Shown here: one piece after another, positions 1 to 9,655 of the stretch
How positions within the stretch are numbered: the stretch's first letter is position 1
Layout of the letters: every line of letters starts with the position of its first letter
DNA from: Euglena gracilis
Lineage: Eukaryota; Euglenida; Euglenophyceae; Euglenales
Length of the DNA: 64,000 nt
Assembly: GCA_039621445.1 (NCBI GenBank)
Contig: CP154954.1
Coordinates: forward strand, 64,438,891-64,502,890
Direction: 5' to 3'
Notes under the pieces: generated by a model
The model's input: the letters and a program-made list of their open reading frames with translations, nothing else
What the model was told of the DNA's origin: nothing
Databases searched by the model: none
Made by a program: the position numbers and the translations under genes

Positions 1-640
1 ATCGAAAATGCCCCGAGCGACTACTATGAAACAGAATGGTTGGTAAGCACACACAGGGGAGGGGTCATTATGGGTCCCGGCTTTGCGGCCGCAGACATGC
101 TGCGGACACATTCAACCCTGCGATGCACACAATTTGATTAGCAGGGAAATAACACAAAAAAAGCAAAAAAAATACAGAAAGCTACAACAATTGTAGAAAG
201 ATGCAAATTCTAGAGTAAGATGCAAACTGAAGTCCTTTGGAACCACCTCGGACTGAAAAAGTCCAGAATCAACAAAAAAAAAACAGCACTGAGGAAAAAG
301 CCTGCAAAATGAGAAACCGCAGAAAAATCTGCATATTTTGTTTAAAAAACATGTCAACGTATGCAGGTAGCACAAAATGACAATTTCTGTGCTTATAAAT
401 CATGCAGAAAATGAAAAACGATACTTGAACTCTCCCATCCACCTGGTACACCAAAACATTGCGAAGGCAAAGACTTTGCAAATTATCTGTCTCTCCGCGC
501 CTGAACTTCAAAAACAGTGGGATTGAATGATTGAAAAGATTGGAAATTGCAAATACAAGGTCACGTGGTACAGTCTGAACTGAAATGTGGGGGATGAGAG
601 AGGTGTGAAGCTTCAATGAGAAGAGGAAGGTAGCGAAGAC

Positions 641-3600
641 CTTGGTCCTCGCGCAGACGGTATCGCTGCTTTGAGTCAGCTGCAACTAGAGCGCTGCACA
701 AACAACAGGTTGGCGAGTGGGCAAAAAGACTGCCAATAAACGAACAATTAAGAGAAAGAAACACCACTTCAAACGTTCCGCTTGAACCACACAAAATAGC
801 CATCGATTTTTCCATTTTCTTTAACTTTAAACAAAAGGCTTTTTAAAGCAAGGGAAATGTTGCAAAAGTGGTTTTTTTTTTGGTAGGGAGACAAACAGTA
901 GCCTTCAACATATACACAACCTTTTACAAAAAGAAATATCACTCTCCCCACAGTATTTTTCAATTTCACCTTTTTTAAAAAAAATTCCCGACTTGATCCA
1001 TCTTTGAAAAATTTCGGTGTTTCTTTTGCCTTTTGGTTCTCGAATGGTTCTTGATTTATTAGTTAAATTTCAGTTAGTTTTTGTTCAGTTGCACTTCAGT
1101 TGTCCCACTCTGTCTCCCTGCAATGTGAATCAATGAGGAAGCGTGGTCCTGTGATGTGGGTGGTACAGATCACTTGCGCACCCAGATGAGAGCACACGTG
1201 ATGTCCTGGGTGGTCAACCCAGAGAAGTCACGGCGTTTGAGTATCTCCGCCAGGGGGACATAGCCGTCGCGCTCCATCGGCAGCCCGGCCAGGCCTTTGC
1301 TTCAGGACCTGGAGGGAGGTTCTGGGACTCCACTAGCTTGAGCCGACTTCCACAAGCTGGGCCCCTCCCGCCCTCCAGGGGTCCCAACTGGGAAAAATTT
1401 CCTTGGCGCTTGGAACAGGTGTTTGTAATATTGGTTTTTCTGCCAATTTTGTCCAAAAAAAAGCCAAAAAAAACAGGGAGCTTTGACAGGTTCTTAATCA
1501 ACAAAACTTTTTGGTGTTTCGTGCCAGTGGCCGAGGGAGGTGCTGCAAATCCTGAACAGGGGTTTTTTTAAGACTGGGTTGGAGGGGGGGTCCCCCCACC
1601 CACCCACCCCCTGGGGGGCCCCCGGGGGGGGGGGGTCCCGGGGGACCCACAAAAAAATGGCCGGAAATCGCGAAAAAAAATGCTATAGTAGCACTTTTTC
1701 CAGCGCTTTCGGCGCCGAAAAGTATATCCCACCCCCCTCCGGGGGGACCCCCCCCCCCGGGGGGGGGGGGCTCGGCCGGACCCACCCACCCTACCCCCCC
1801 TCCCCCCCCCAGGGTCCACGACTAAAAAAACCGCTGATCCTGAAGCAGAGGCCTGAGCCCAGCCTGACGGGCGCCGTGCCGCAACAAGTACGACAACCTC
1901 CGACCAATCTCAACTCGTCGGTCCTCCTCACGCTGCGAAAAGGCAACAACTCTTTTTTTTTTTCACAGGGGAGAAATGTGGGGAGGGCGTCCAGACAAAA
2001 AACACCTACGTTGTGGACTAGCAGAGATTGAAACGTGCATGCATATGAACCCCTGGCAGGCTGATTGTCATGTGGCGAGTATTATTATTATTGAATGTTA
2101 TTATTTCATATGGCGATTTTTATTTCCTCGGCGGCTTTCATCCACACGCAGGCAGACCCGCCTTGCCCAAGTCTGTGCCTGGTCTGCAGGCTGAGGAGGG
2201 GCTGGGCCATGCCCAGACTTTGATGCCACAAAACCTGTGGGTGTGAGGCGGTGGTGTGGTGTGGTGAGTTGGGGAACGCAAATACCTCCCTCCAAGTGTG
2301 TTGCTTTACGTCAAAGCCTGGCCGAGCCCTCTCTGGTTGCCAGTGCAGAAGATGCTGGCAGCAAGGCGAGCCTTCCGCTGGGCGTTGCGGTCGGCCTCCG
2401 CGGCGGGCTGCGGGTCGGCGCCGGACTGTGGAAAAAGATTGGAGACAGCACACAGTCGTGACTGATGAAGCTAAACCCTCCAAGTGCCTTTCGCCACACA
2501 ATTGGCAAGGCTGCCTTTTTGCTTTTTGGTTTAATTCGGACGATGTTGCTAACACTTTTGCACAAAAAAAATGCCATGCATGGTTGACCCAAACGACCCA
2601 GGGAATCAGGACGTTGTGTTAAGGGCCATTCTGCTAGCGTGGGTGGCAGGTCCGTTTGGTTTCTGCACCACCCACCTCCCAAAGCAAGCCCTTCTCCCCA
2701 GCCATTAAGGGGTCATTTACAAAACCCCCAAGCATCCTTTTTATGGCATTTTCATTTTGGCAAAAGAAGCATTGTTTTCAAACCCATGCGGTAACCAACC
2801 GACCGGAATGGGGAAAGCAGATTACCTGAGGAGACTTGGCAACGTCGTGTCTTGGAGGAGGGCTCTCCCCAAGTGGAAGGAAATGAGGCAAAGAGGAGGT
2901 TGGCTGGGGCCAGGATTGTTCAGGAAGGGGATAGAAACCATTGCTTACCGACGCCCGGGGCCGGGGGGGGGGGGGTCTGGAGCCAAAAACCATTCAGCAC
3001 TCAAAAAAAAACTAGTCAGTCACCCCCCAGACAGGACACACCTCACGCAGTTGTATGGTCGAAACCAATTGCCGAGGTGGGGACCCTCCACACACGATGG
3101 CACTTTGCAAGGAAAAACTTGATATGGCGCGAAGAGAAATTTTGACGTAAAAAAAGGGGCCTAGGAATGGGAACAAAACAATGAGAATGAACGCCCCCTC
3201 CCATCAGGATGGGATGGGGGGTCCCTCTTTTTTACTAACTCAACCCAGGGGGCAGGGGAGTGCCTTGTGCAATGAGGTGCATGCCCATAGCAGGAACACC
3301 CCCCGGGGTCAGTTTTGGACCCTGGCGCCTGCCGACCAAGTCAGTTTTCCCTTGTCCATTTTCGGGGCCCCGGCACCTTCAGCACCTGGAGGGCGTGCTT
3401 CAGCACCACTCACCCCAAAACCTGACCCCCCCCCCCGAGGGGTTGAAAATGCCTTCCCCCCCCCTGCCTGCACATAACACCCACCAGCCCAGTGGGGGGG
3501 GGGGGGGCTGCGAACTTCCTCGAAAAAGAAGCCTGGTCTCTCAGAACCACCTGGAGGGTTTCCGGGATTCCCGTTCAGCCCTGGCTGGGGCGGGGAAGGG

Positions 3601-3641
3601 TAAGCAATGCCACCGAACCTCCGCGCTGGGTATTGCGTCAT
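641..3641 (-). CDS. TPT1: tRNA 2'-phosphotransferase (Tpt1/KptA family), five exons, 3' end outside window
   Basis: Removes the 2'-phosphate left at the splice junction of ligated tRNAs, transferring it to NAD+. Exons on the minus strand: 3641-3551 (starts ATG, follows CT-rich DNA), 2425-2310, 1932-1869, 1294-1196, 679-641. Every intron begins GT and ends AG and all phases agree (1,0,1,1). The first two exons give a low-complexity, Arg/Pro-rich N-terminus. Exon 3 carries RLSYLLRHGAR, the first family signature (L-S-x-x-L-R-H), exon 4 carries GLPMERDGYVPL and exon 5 SDSKQRYRLRED (family consensus D-K-Q-R-F). The joins LRHGAR/LAGLPM and DIT/SDSKQR fall exactly on conserved family sequence. The later RANQGHS and HGT motifs were not found and should lie left of position 1. 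Intron 3 holds a hAT-like MITE. First two exons are less certain than the last three. Known: family motifs. Inferred: exon joins. Confidence 0.87.
1557..1836. mobile_element. hAT-like MITE in intron 3 of the tRNA 2'-phosphotransferase gene
   Basis: Begins CAGGGGTTTTTTTAAG and ends CTAAAAAAACCGCTG (imperfect terminal inverted repeat). It is flanked by a perfect 8-bp duplication, ATCCTGAA, at 1549-1556 and 1837-1844. The interior is long C runs on one side and G runs on the other around a TTTCGGCGCCGAAA palindrome. No coding capacity. It leaves both splice sites of the host intron intact. Confidence 0.85.
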
Positions 3642-3778
3642 GGTGGGGGGCAAGGGGGGAGGCAGCGGTGTCGTGGATGGAAGCGGGGTGGCGCCGTTGG
3701 AGGGCCCTCAGAGCCTCCCCGACAACAGGCAGCAGTGGGGCGGAGGCGTATTGGGAGGTGGTTTCCGGAGTACTTGAT
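3642..3778. other. Putative 5' flank of the tRNA 2'-phosphotransferase gene
   Basis: On the minus strand the ~100 bases before the ATG at 3641 are pyrimidine-rich (CCCCCCTTGCCCCCCACC just upstream). No TATA box was recognised. Reading this as promoter/5' UTR is inference from position only. Confidence 0.25.
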
Positions 3779-4180
3779 CAGGCTTTAATTGATTGCCCCG
3801 GGAGGGTGCACTGGCTGGGCATTTTGTGAGACGGGGGTCCGGGGGTCCCCCAGCTGGGGGAAAAAATCTTGTGCACTGGAAATGGAAAAGTGAGGTGGAA
3901 ATGAGGCCAAGGTGCTTCCTTGGCTGATTCTTGTTCCCAAAAATGGCCAAAAGGGGGCATTTTTGACAATTTTTTGCCATGCAAATTTTCATTGTGCAAC
4001 CGTGCAAGCTTTCGGTGCTTCGCGCCAGTCACTGAAAAAAAAACACCACGCTGGCCCTGAGAGCGGACCTCCCCCTGGGGGTCCAGTAGGATTTCCACTT
4101 GGCAAATTCGGTCCATCTGCAGCCCAGCGCCCCCCCCGGGGGGGGGGGGGGGGGGTTATGCACCCTTCAGCAGAAGCCTG
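3779..4180. mobile_element. hAT-like MITE
   Basis: Starts CAGGCTTTAATTG and ends GCAGAAGCCTG. The flanking 8-mers TACTTGAT (left) and CACTTGAT (right) match at 7 of 8 positions. The interior contains opposed C and G runs and GGTGCTTCGCGCC, the same kind of core seen in the other CAGGC elements of the window. Lies just upstream of the tRNA 2'-phosphotransferase start codon. Confidence 0.75.
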
Positions 4181-6440
4181 CACTTGATGGTGGTGGGGCT
4201 GGACTGGGGTCCAATGGTTTGGGCAAAATGGCTGCTTAAAATATGGGTCGTTGGCAGTCGGAGGGAAAACAACTGAAATAGAAGGGACCAGATGAAGCCC
4301 CAAGTTGCATGCACGCCTTGGGTCAAGCAGCCATGTGGTCCAGCTTTGACAATGGTTGTGACGGGGGATCTGCCAGCTGAGCTCTGTTGAAAAAGAAGTT
4401 GGTGACGATGGTCCACCAACCACGGATGCAATGCAAATAGGGGTCCCAGAACCCACCCCGGTGCCAACCCCATATCAAGAAGGACCATCTACACCGAAAA
4501 TTGGAAGGGGGAAAGGGGCTTGCTATAAGTTGGCAGGGTGCCAGGGGGGGGGGGTCGCAACATGGACCTCAAAAAATCCAAAATAAAAAAACAACGAAAA
4601 CACACAAGAAATGCACACGAGCACAAAAAAAATGCCTTTAAAAAATATTTAAAAACTTTTAACAAAAACGCCTTAAAAGACCTTAAAGACCTTAAAAGAC
4701 CATTTTTTGAAAATTCGTGCCAAAAAATACCCCCTGATCAGGCATTTTTGGGGGGGCGCCTGGGAAAAAAAAAACTGAAAGCCCTCAAGAAAAACCTTCA
4801 AATGACCTGGGGATTTTTCAAATTCGTGCAAAAAAAAGGTCGCAAAATAATGGCAAAAGCAAGCCAACTCCGGGGGGGGGGATGATTTCTGGCATTGCTG
4901 GAACATTGTCTGTCTATCTACCAAACTCAAAAAAAAATGGGTTTGATTTCAACCTGGACCCACATTGGTTCAATGCGGGTGGTTCTTTGACCACTGATGG
5001 AAAATGGGCACCTTAAAAATTCTTGAAATTTTCAAAATGTCTTTAAAAAAAAGCCTTGAAAAAAACTTAAAAATAACGCCTTGAAAACCCTAAAAAAAAT
5101 TTGAGCATTTTCACCTTGAAAAACAATGCCTGCACCTGTTCATTCGATTTTGGGAACATGATGATACGAAAGCTGTCATTATTGTCAGCCAAAGAAAGTC
5201 CAAAAAGAAAAGATGGCAACGTTCGGCAAGAAAAAGTTTGGTCTCAGGGGGAAAGTGCAGAAAAGTGCAGAAAGTGCAAAACGGGGGGAAAGCAGGTTTT
5301 AATCTTCAATAGTTTAATCTTCAATGTTTAATTGATTCAAACATATTTTTCTTTTTTTTGTTCCTTGTTCATCATGTCTCTGCAGCAAAGCATTGCACAC
5401 ACAGGTTTGAGGTTGCCAAGGCTGGCTTGGGACCATTCCATTGCATTCCGACTCCCCTGTGTTTGGGGGGTAACTTTCAAAAATCTAGGAAGTCACTTTT
5501 AAAAACCAATTTTTGAACAGGTTTAAAAACAGGGGGATTGGTCACTCTGACTACTCAGCCAAAAAAATGGCCCAAAATCAAATACCAAATATCAAAGTAA
5601 AGGGTTCCAAAACCAAAATCAGGGCCAAAAATGAAATTGGGATCAAAAACCAGTCAGTCAGTCAGTCAATCCCCCCCTGGGCCCAGGTGGGGTCGGACAC
5701 TCCTTAAACAATGATATGCTTGGGACCCTGCCCAAGGGTTGCATGCTTGTATGGGAATCTCGGAGGGTGGGGGGGACCCCCTTCCAAAACTAAGGGGACC
5801 CCCTCCTACCTCCAGTTTTCGGTTGCCAAACCTCTCGCCGTTAAATGCAAAATTTCAGCCCTTTTTGGGGTCAAAAAAATCAATTTTTCTCTCAAAAAAA
5901 ATGGTGGGGAATCAAAAGAAATGTCCACAGACTTAAACTGAAGCCCTTAAAATGCCCCATATAACCCGAGTTACGACCATTTTTCAACCAATTTTGGCCA
6001 TTTTGCCAAAATTTCAGGGGGTTGGGCCATAAAGCCCTGAAAACTGCCAAAAATGATTGAAATTATGCAAAAAAATGCCCATTCTGGCGGTGGGTGTGCA
6101 AACAAAACATGCCTCGGAAGCGTTGAGGGGGAAAAGAATAGACGCCGGTTGCTCAGTCTGCAGTAGGCGTCGCTGCCGTAACCCCTCAAGCAGCCTTTGG
6201 CGCTTGCATGCAGGCTCCTCTTCTTCAGCAATCTGTGGGATGTATGCAAGCATTGAGAATAGGATGAGCAAGCTCCTTGGTGGGGGGCAATTAATGAGGG
6301 GGGGGGCAAGGTATCAAATGAGCGGGGGGGGGGGGGCTGCCCCCTCCCTGTGTGCAAAAAACAATTGTTGCGCGAAGCGCGGGAAAAAAATTTTGGGCCT
6401 TGAAAAAAGGGCCAAGGATCGTAATTTCGCGCACTTTTTT
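4181..6440. other. Intergenic repeat-like DNA without recognisable genes
   Basis: 4540-5110 is A-rich with repeated CCTTAAAAGA-type words. 5640-5680 has a short CAGTCAGTCAGT run followed by poly-C. The ORFs are short and biased by homopolymers, with no family motif seen on either strand. Confidence 0.5.
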
Positions 6441-6445
6441 TGAAG

Positions 6446-6560
6446 AATCGGTCAAAGCATGCACTGGCCATGCTGGTTCTGAGGTCGGGCCAACCTCGGT
6501 CGGGCCAACCTCGGTCGGGCCGACCATTGGTCGAGCTGACCTCCGGAAGTCGACAAAAAT
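6446..6560. repeat. GTCGGGCC(G/A)ACC dyad repeat cluster
   Basis: Three consecutive CGGTCGGGCCAACCT-type words are flanked by CACTGGCCATGCT and AAATGGCCAGTGCA, making the cluster itself palindromic. The same dyad recurs at 9955-10010, 25410-25495 and 26450-26555, so it belongs to a dispersed family. Confidence 0.6.
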
Positions 6561-6578
6561 GGCCAGTGCACCGCATTA

Positions 6579-6673
6579 CCATGCCCCCCTCGATGATAGT
6601 GGCCCATATCCACCACAGGGTGGGTATGGGACACTATCGGGGAGGGGGCACAATCAGGGGGGAGGGGGCATGG
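6579..6673. mobile_element. Short TA-flanked CCATGC-CCC inverted-repeat element
   Basis: Starts CCATGCCCCCC directly after TA and ends GGGGGCATGG directly before TA. Its core has GTGGCCCATATCCACCAC and GGGACACTATCGGGG. Same terminal design as 19597-20436 and 33858-34212. The TA duplication suggests Tc1/mariner-type targeting, but two bases is weak evidence. Confidence 0.5.
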
Positions 6674-6702
6674 TAACCCCCCCTTTTTCAAAGGACTTTT
6701 AA

Positions 6703-7123
6703 CTACCCCCCCCCCCCCCTAGTCGTATGACCGGGTTCCTGCAACCTGTGACCGGGGGGGGTGGTCATAACACCCCCCTAACCTGCAACCTGTGACCGGG
6801 GGGTGGTCATAGATGAGGGGGCGGTCGTAGGTGTGTGTGAAAACTGTCCCAAAATGGCATTTTTTACCCCCCCAAAATGTCCCATTTTTCAAAAATCCGG
6901 CGCTTCGCGCCGGCAGGGGGGACCTTATTTTGGGGGGGTCCATTTCATGGATTTTTGCTCGGACCGGCCAGGGGGGGGACTTATTTTGGGGGGTTAAATT
7001 TTTTCGCAACCTGCAACCTGTGACCGGGGGGGGTGGTCATAACACCCCCATGACCTGCAACCTGTGACCGGGGGGTGGTCATAGATGAGGGGTGGTCGTA
7101 CGACTAGGGGGGGGGGGGGTAGA
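6703..7123. mobile_element. Foldback element bounded by CTACCCC.../...GGGGTAG
   Basis: Left end is poly-C followed by TAGTCGTATGACC; right end is GGTCGTACGACTA followed by poly-G. Inside, the phrase CAACCTGTGACCGGGGGG(T)GGTCATA occurs four times, near 6738, 6784, 7010 and 7054. The central part holds GGCGCTTCGCGCC. No ORF of interest. Confidence 0.65.
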
Positions 7124-7162
7124 GGTCAGGCAGACCTGGTCGGCCCCAGGTTGTCCTAAACT

Positions 7163-7236
7163 CCCCCCCAATTAGAAGCCCCCCGGGGCTACTATTCGGT
7201 CACTCTGCGGAAAACCCAAGGGGGGGCTTCTAATTG
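7163..7236. repeat. Small perfect-arm hairpin
   Basis: CCAATTAGAAGCCCCCC and GGGGGGGCTTCTAATTGG form inverted arms around a ~35-base loop. Probably a tiny foldback element. Confidence 0.6.
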
Positions 7237-7716
7237 GATACCCTTTGTCTAAAGGAAAAACCTTCGGCCAGCGGCCGATCCGGGGATCGAACGGGGTCCA
7301 AATTTTGAAATTTGCATGACGCATTTTTTCGAGTTTTGGGTGGATAGGCCACGTAAAGGATGCCAGATGTCAATTTTGTTCCCGATGTCGCCCTGTTTTT
7401 GTGGAGATTTTTCGACATTTTCACCATTTTTCGGAAAAAAATTTTGGTCAACTTTGTCGGCTGGCTTGGTCAGGGAGGGGGTTATTTAGATTTTTGGCAG
7501 GAATCCTGAGGGCCCTCCCCCTATTACCCTCATTCCCACCCTCCAGGCACCGTAGGAGCCCGAAACGGCCACCCTGGGACAATTTTTGGGCTTCGACGGC
7601 AAAGCCCTGGACCCCCATCCCAACAATTGTTGGGACATAGACAAAAAATGCCAAAACCTATTTCCTGACGCCTGTCTTGAAAATCGACAGACATGAACTG
7701 ATTTTAGCAGGGGCGT
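7237..7716. other. Diverged copy of the interior of the GGGCGGTCCT MITE family
   Basis: 7270-7400 (GGATCGAACGGGGTCCAAA, then GGGTGGATAGGCCAC, then GATGCCAGATGTCAAT) resembles the interior of the MITE at 41930-42243 and part of 51943-52236. Terminal repeats were not found. The rest shows no gene. Confidence 0.4.
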
Positions 7717-9342
7717 TCAGACCAGGCTGCTTTTACCAAACCTCGGGTGGGGGCTCCGGAGAGCCTTGGGGTGCCTGCCCAGGTAGGCATTACCCCCGGG
7801 GGGGGGGTCGGATTTCGGCCTGCGCCCCGGCACATTCCTTTGAAAATAGGCCACTTTTGGCTCCCCGGCGCCTTCGGTGTCGGGGTCTGTGCTAGGGCAC
7901 TTTTGGCCGTGTGCCCTACCCCGTGGGGGGGGGGTCGGATCAGGAGTGCCTTGCTTGGAGTGCCTGCCCAGGCAGGCACCCCCCCCCCCGGGGGTGGGGT
8001 CGGCATTTTGGGCTCAAAAACAATTTTTTTCCGGGTCCGGGTGGCCAAAAAAAACATCGTTTGGACAATTCTTTTTTCGACTTTTTGACCTGTTTCTGAC
8101 CCCAGGGGGGGGGAATGCGCTCGCCCGGCCTCGGAAAAAATGCGCAAAAATGTGCAAAAATGCGCAAAAATGCGCAAAAAAATGTGCAAAAAATGCGCAT
8201 TTTTGGAAAAAATGTGCAAAAATGTGCAAAATCCGAGAAAAAAATGCGCAAAAATCACGAAAATGCTTTTACCAAACCTCGGGTGGGGGCTCCGGAGAGC
8301 CTTGGGGTGCCTGCCCAGGTAGGCATTACCCCCGGGGGGGGGGTCGGATTTCGGCCTGCGCCCCGGCACATTCCTTTGAAAATAGGCCACTTTTGGCTCC
8401 CCGGCGCCTTCGGTGTCGGGGTCTGTGCTAGGGCACTTTTGGCCGTGTGCCCTACCCCGTGGGGGGGGGGGTCGGATCAGGAGTGCCTTGCTTGGAGTGC
8501 CTGCCCAGGCAGGCACCCCCCCCCCCGGGGGTGGGGTCGGCATTTTGGGCTCAAAAACAATTTTTTTCCGGGTCCGGGTGGCCAAAAAAAACATCGTTTG
8601 GACAATTCTTTTTTCGACTTTTTGACCTGTTTCTGACCCCAGGGGGGGGGAATGCGCTCGCCCGGCCTCGGAAAAAATGCGCAAAAATGTGCAAAAATGC
8701 GCAAAAATGCGCAAAAAAATGTGCAAAAAATGCGCATTTTTGGAAAAAATGTGCAAAAATGTGCAAAATCCGAGAAAAAAATGCGCAAAAATCACGAAAA
8801 TGCTTTTACCAAACCTCGGGTGGGGGCTCCGGAGAGCCTTGGGGTGCCTGCCCAGGTAGGCATTACCCCCGGGGGGGGGGGTCGGATTTCGGCCTGCGCC
8901 CCGGCACATTCCTTTGAAAATAGGCCACTTTTGGCTCCCCGGCGCCTTCGGTGTCGGGGTCTGTGCTAGGGCACTTTTGGCCGTGTGCCCTACCCCGTGG
9001 GGGGGGGGGTCGGATCAGGAGTGCCTTGCTTGGAGTGCCTGCCCAGGCAGGCACCCCCCCCCCCCGGGGGGGGGGGCGGCATTTTGGGCTCAAAAACAAT
9101 TTTTTTCCGGGTCCGGGTGGCCAAAAAAAACATCGTTTGGACAATTCTTTTTTCGACTTTTTGACCTGTTTCTGACCCCAGGGGGGGGGAATGCGCTCGC
9201 CCGGCCTCGGAAAAAATGCGCAAAAATGTGCAAAAATGCGCAAAAATGCGCAAAAAAATGTGCAAAAAATGCGCATTTTTGGAAAAAATGTGCAAAAATG
9301 TGCAAAATCCGAGAAAAAAATGCGCAAAAATCACGAAAATGC
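7717..9342. repeat. Three tandem ~537-bp repeat units related to the CAGGCTG MITE family
   Basis: Units begin TGCTTTTACCAAACCTCGGG at 7728, 8264 and 8801 (periods 536 and 537). They are almost identical; the visible differences are G- and C-run lengths. Each unit holds GGGGTGCCTGCCCAGG(T)AGGCA, GCGCCTTCGGTGTCGGGGTC, and an A-rich tail of GCAAAAATG words. The first half matches, in the other orientation, the MITEs at 43757-44048 and 47908-48204. The left edge CAGGCTG at 7717 is MITE-like; no matching right end was found. The predicted proteins rich in KNAQKCAK are artefacts of the tail. Confidence 0.9.
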
Positions 9343-9655
9343 AAAAATTACCCAAAAACATGCAAAAATGGCACCAAATTTGAAGAAATTATGTAGAATA
9401 ATGAGGAAAATGCAAATTTCAAAAAAAGTCGAAAATTTCAAATTTTTGCAAAAAATTGCAAAAATGGTCAAAAATGCGAAAATTTTGGAAAACCACGAAA
9501 AAAATGTGCCAAAAAGCAAAAAAAAATGCGCCGAAAAAAAACGAAGGAATGCACAAAAAATGCGAAAAAATGTGCAAAAATGCGCATTTTTGGAAAATTT
9601 GAAAAAATGCGCAAAAATGCGAAAAAATGCGAAAAAAATGCGAAACGCATTCCCC
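9343..9655. repeat. Degenerate (AAAAATGCG)n A-rich tract
   Basis: A continuation of the tail of the last 537-bp unit, with words such as AAAAATGCGCAAAAATG and AAAATTTC. No coding support. Confidence 0.7.

Noticed and set aside
3309-3829. Plus-strand frame of 189 codons and plus-strand ATG at 3640
   Set aside because: It overlaps the first exon of the minus-strand tRNA 2'-phosphotransferase, whose splice phases fit; the plus frame is driven by G/C runs.
7728-9336. Possible CRISPR-like array
   Set aside because: The repeat is ~537 bp, there are no unique spacers, no cas genes, and the genome is eukaryotic.
7704-9396. A 401-codon minus-strand frame and several KNAQKCAK-type plus-strand frames
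   Set aside because: They repeat with the 537-bp tandem unit on both strands and contain only low-complexity peptide.
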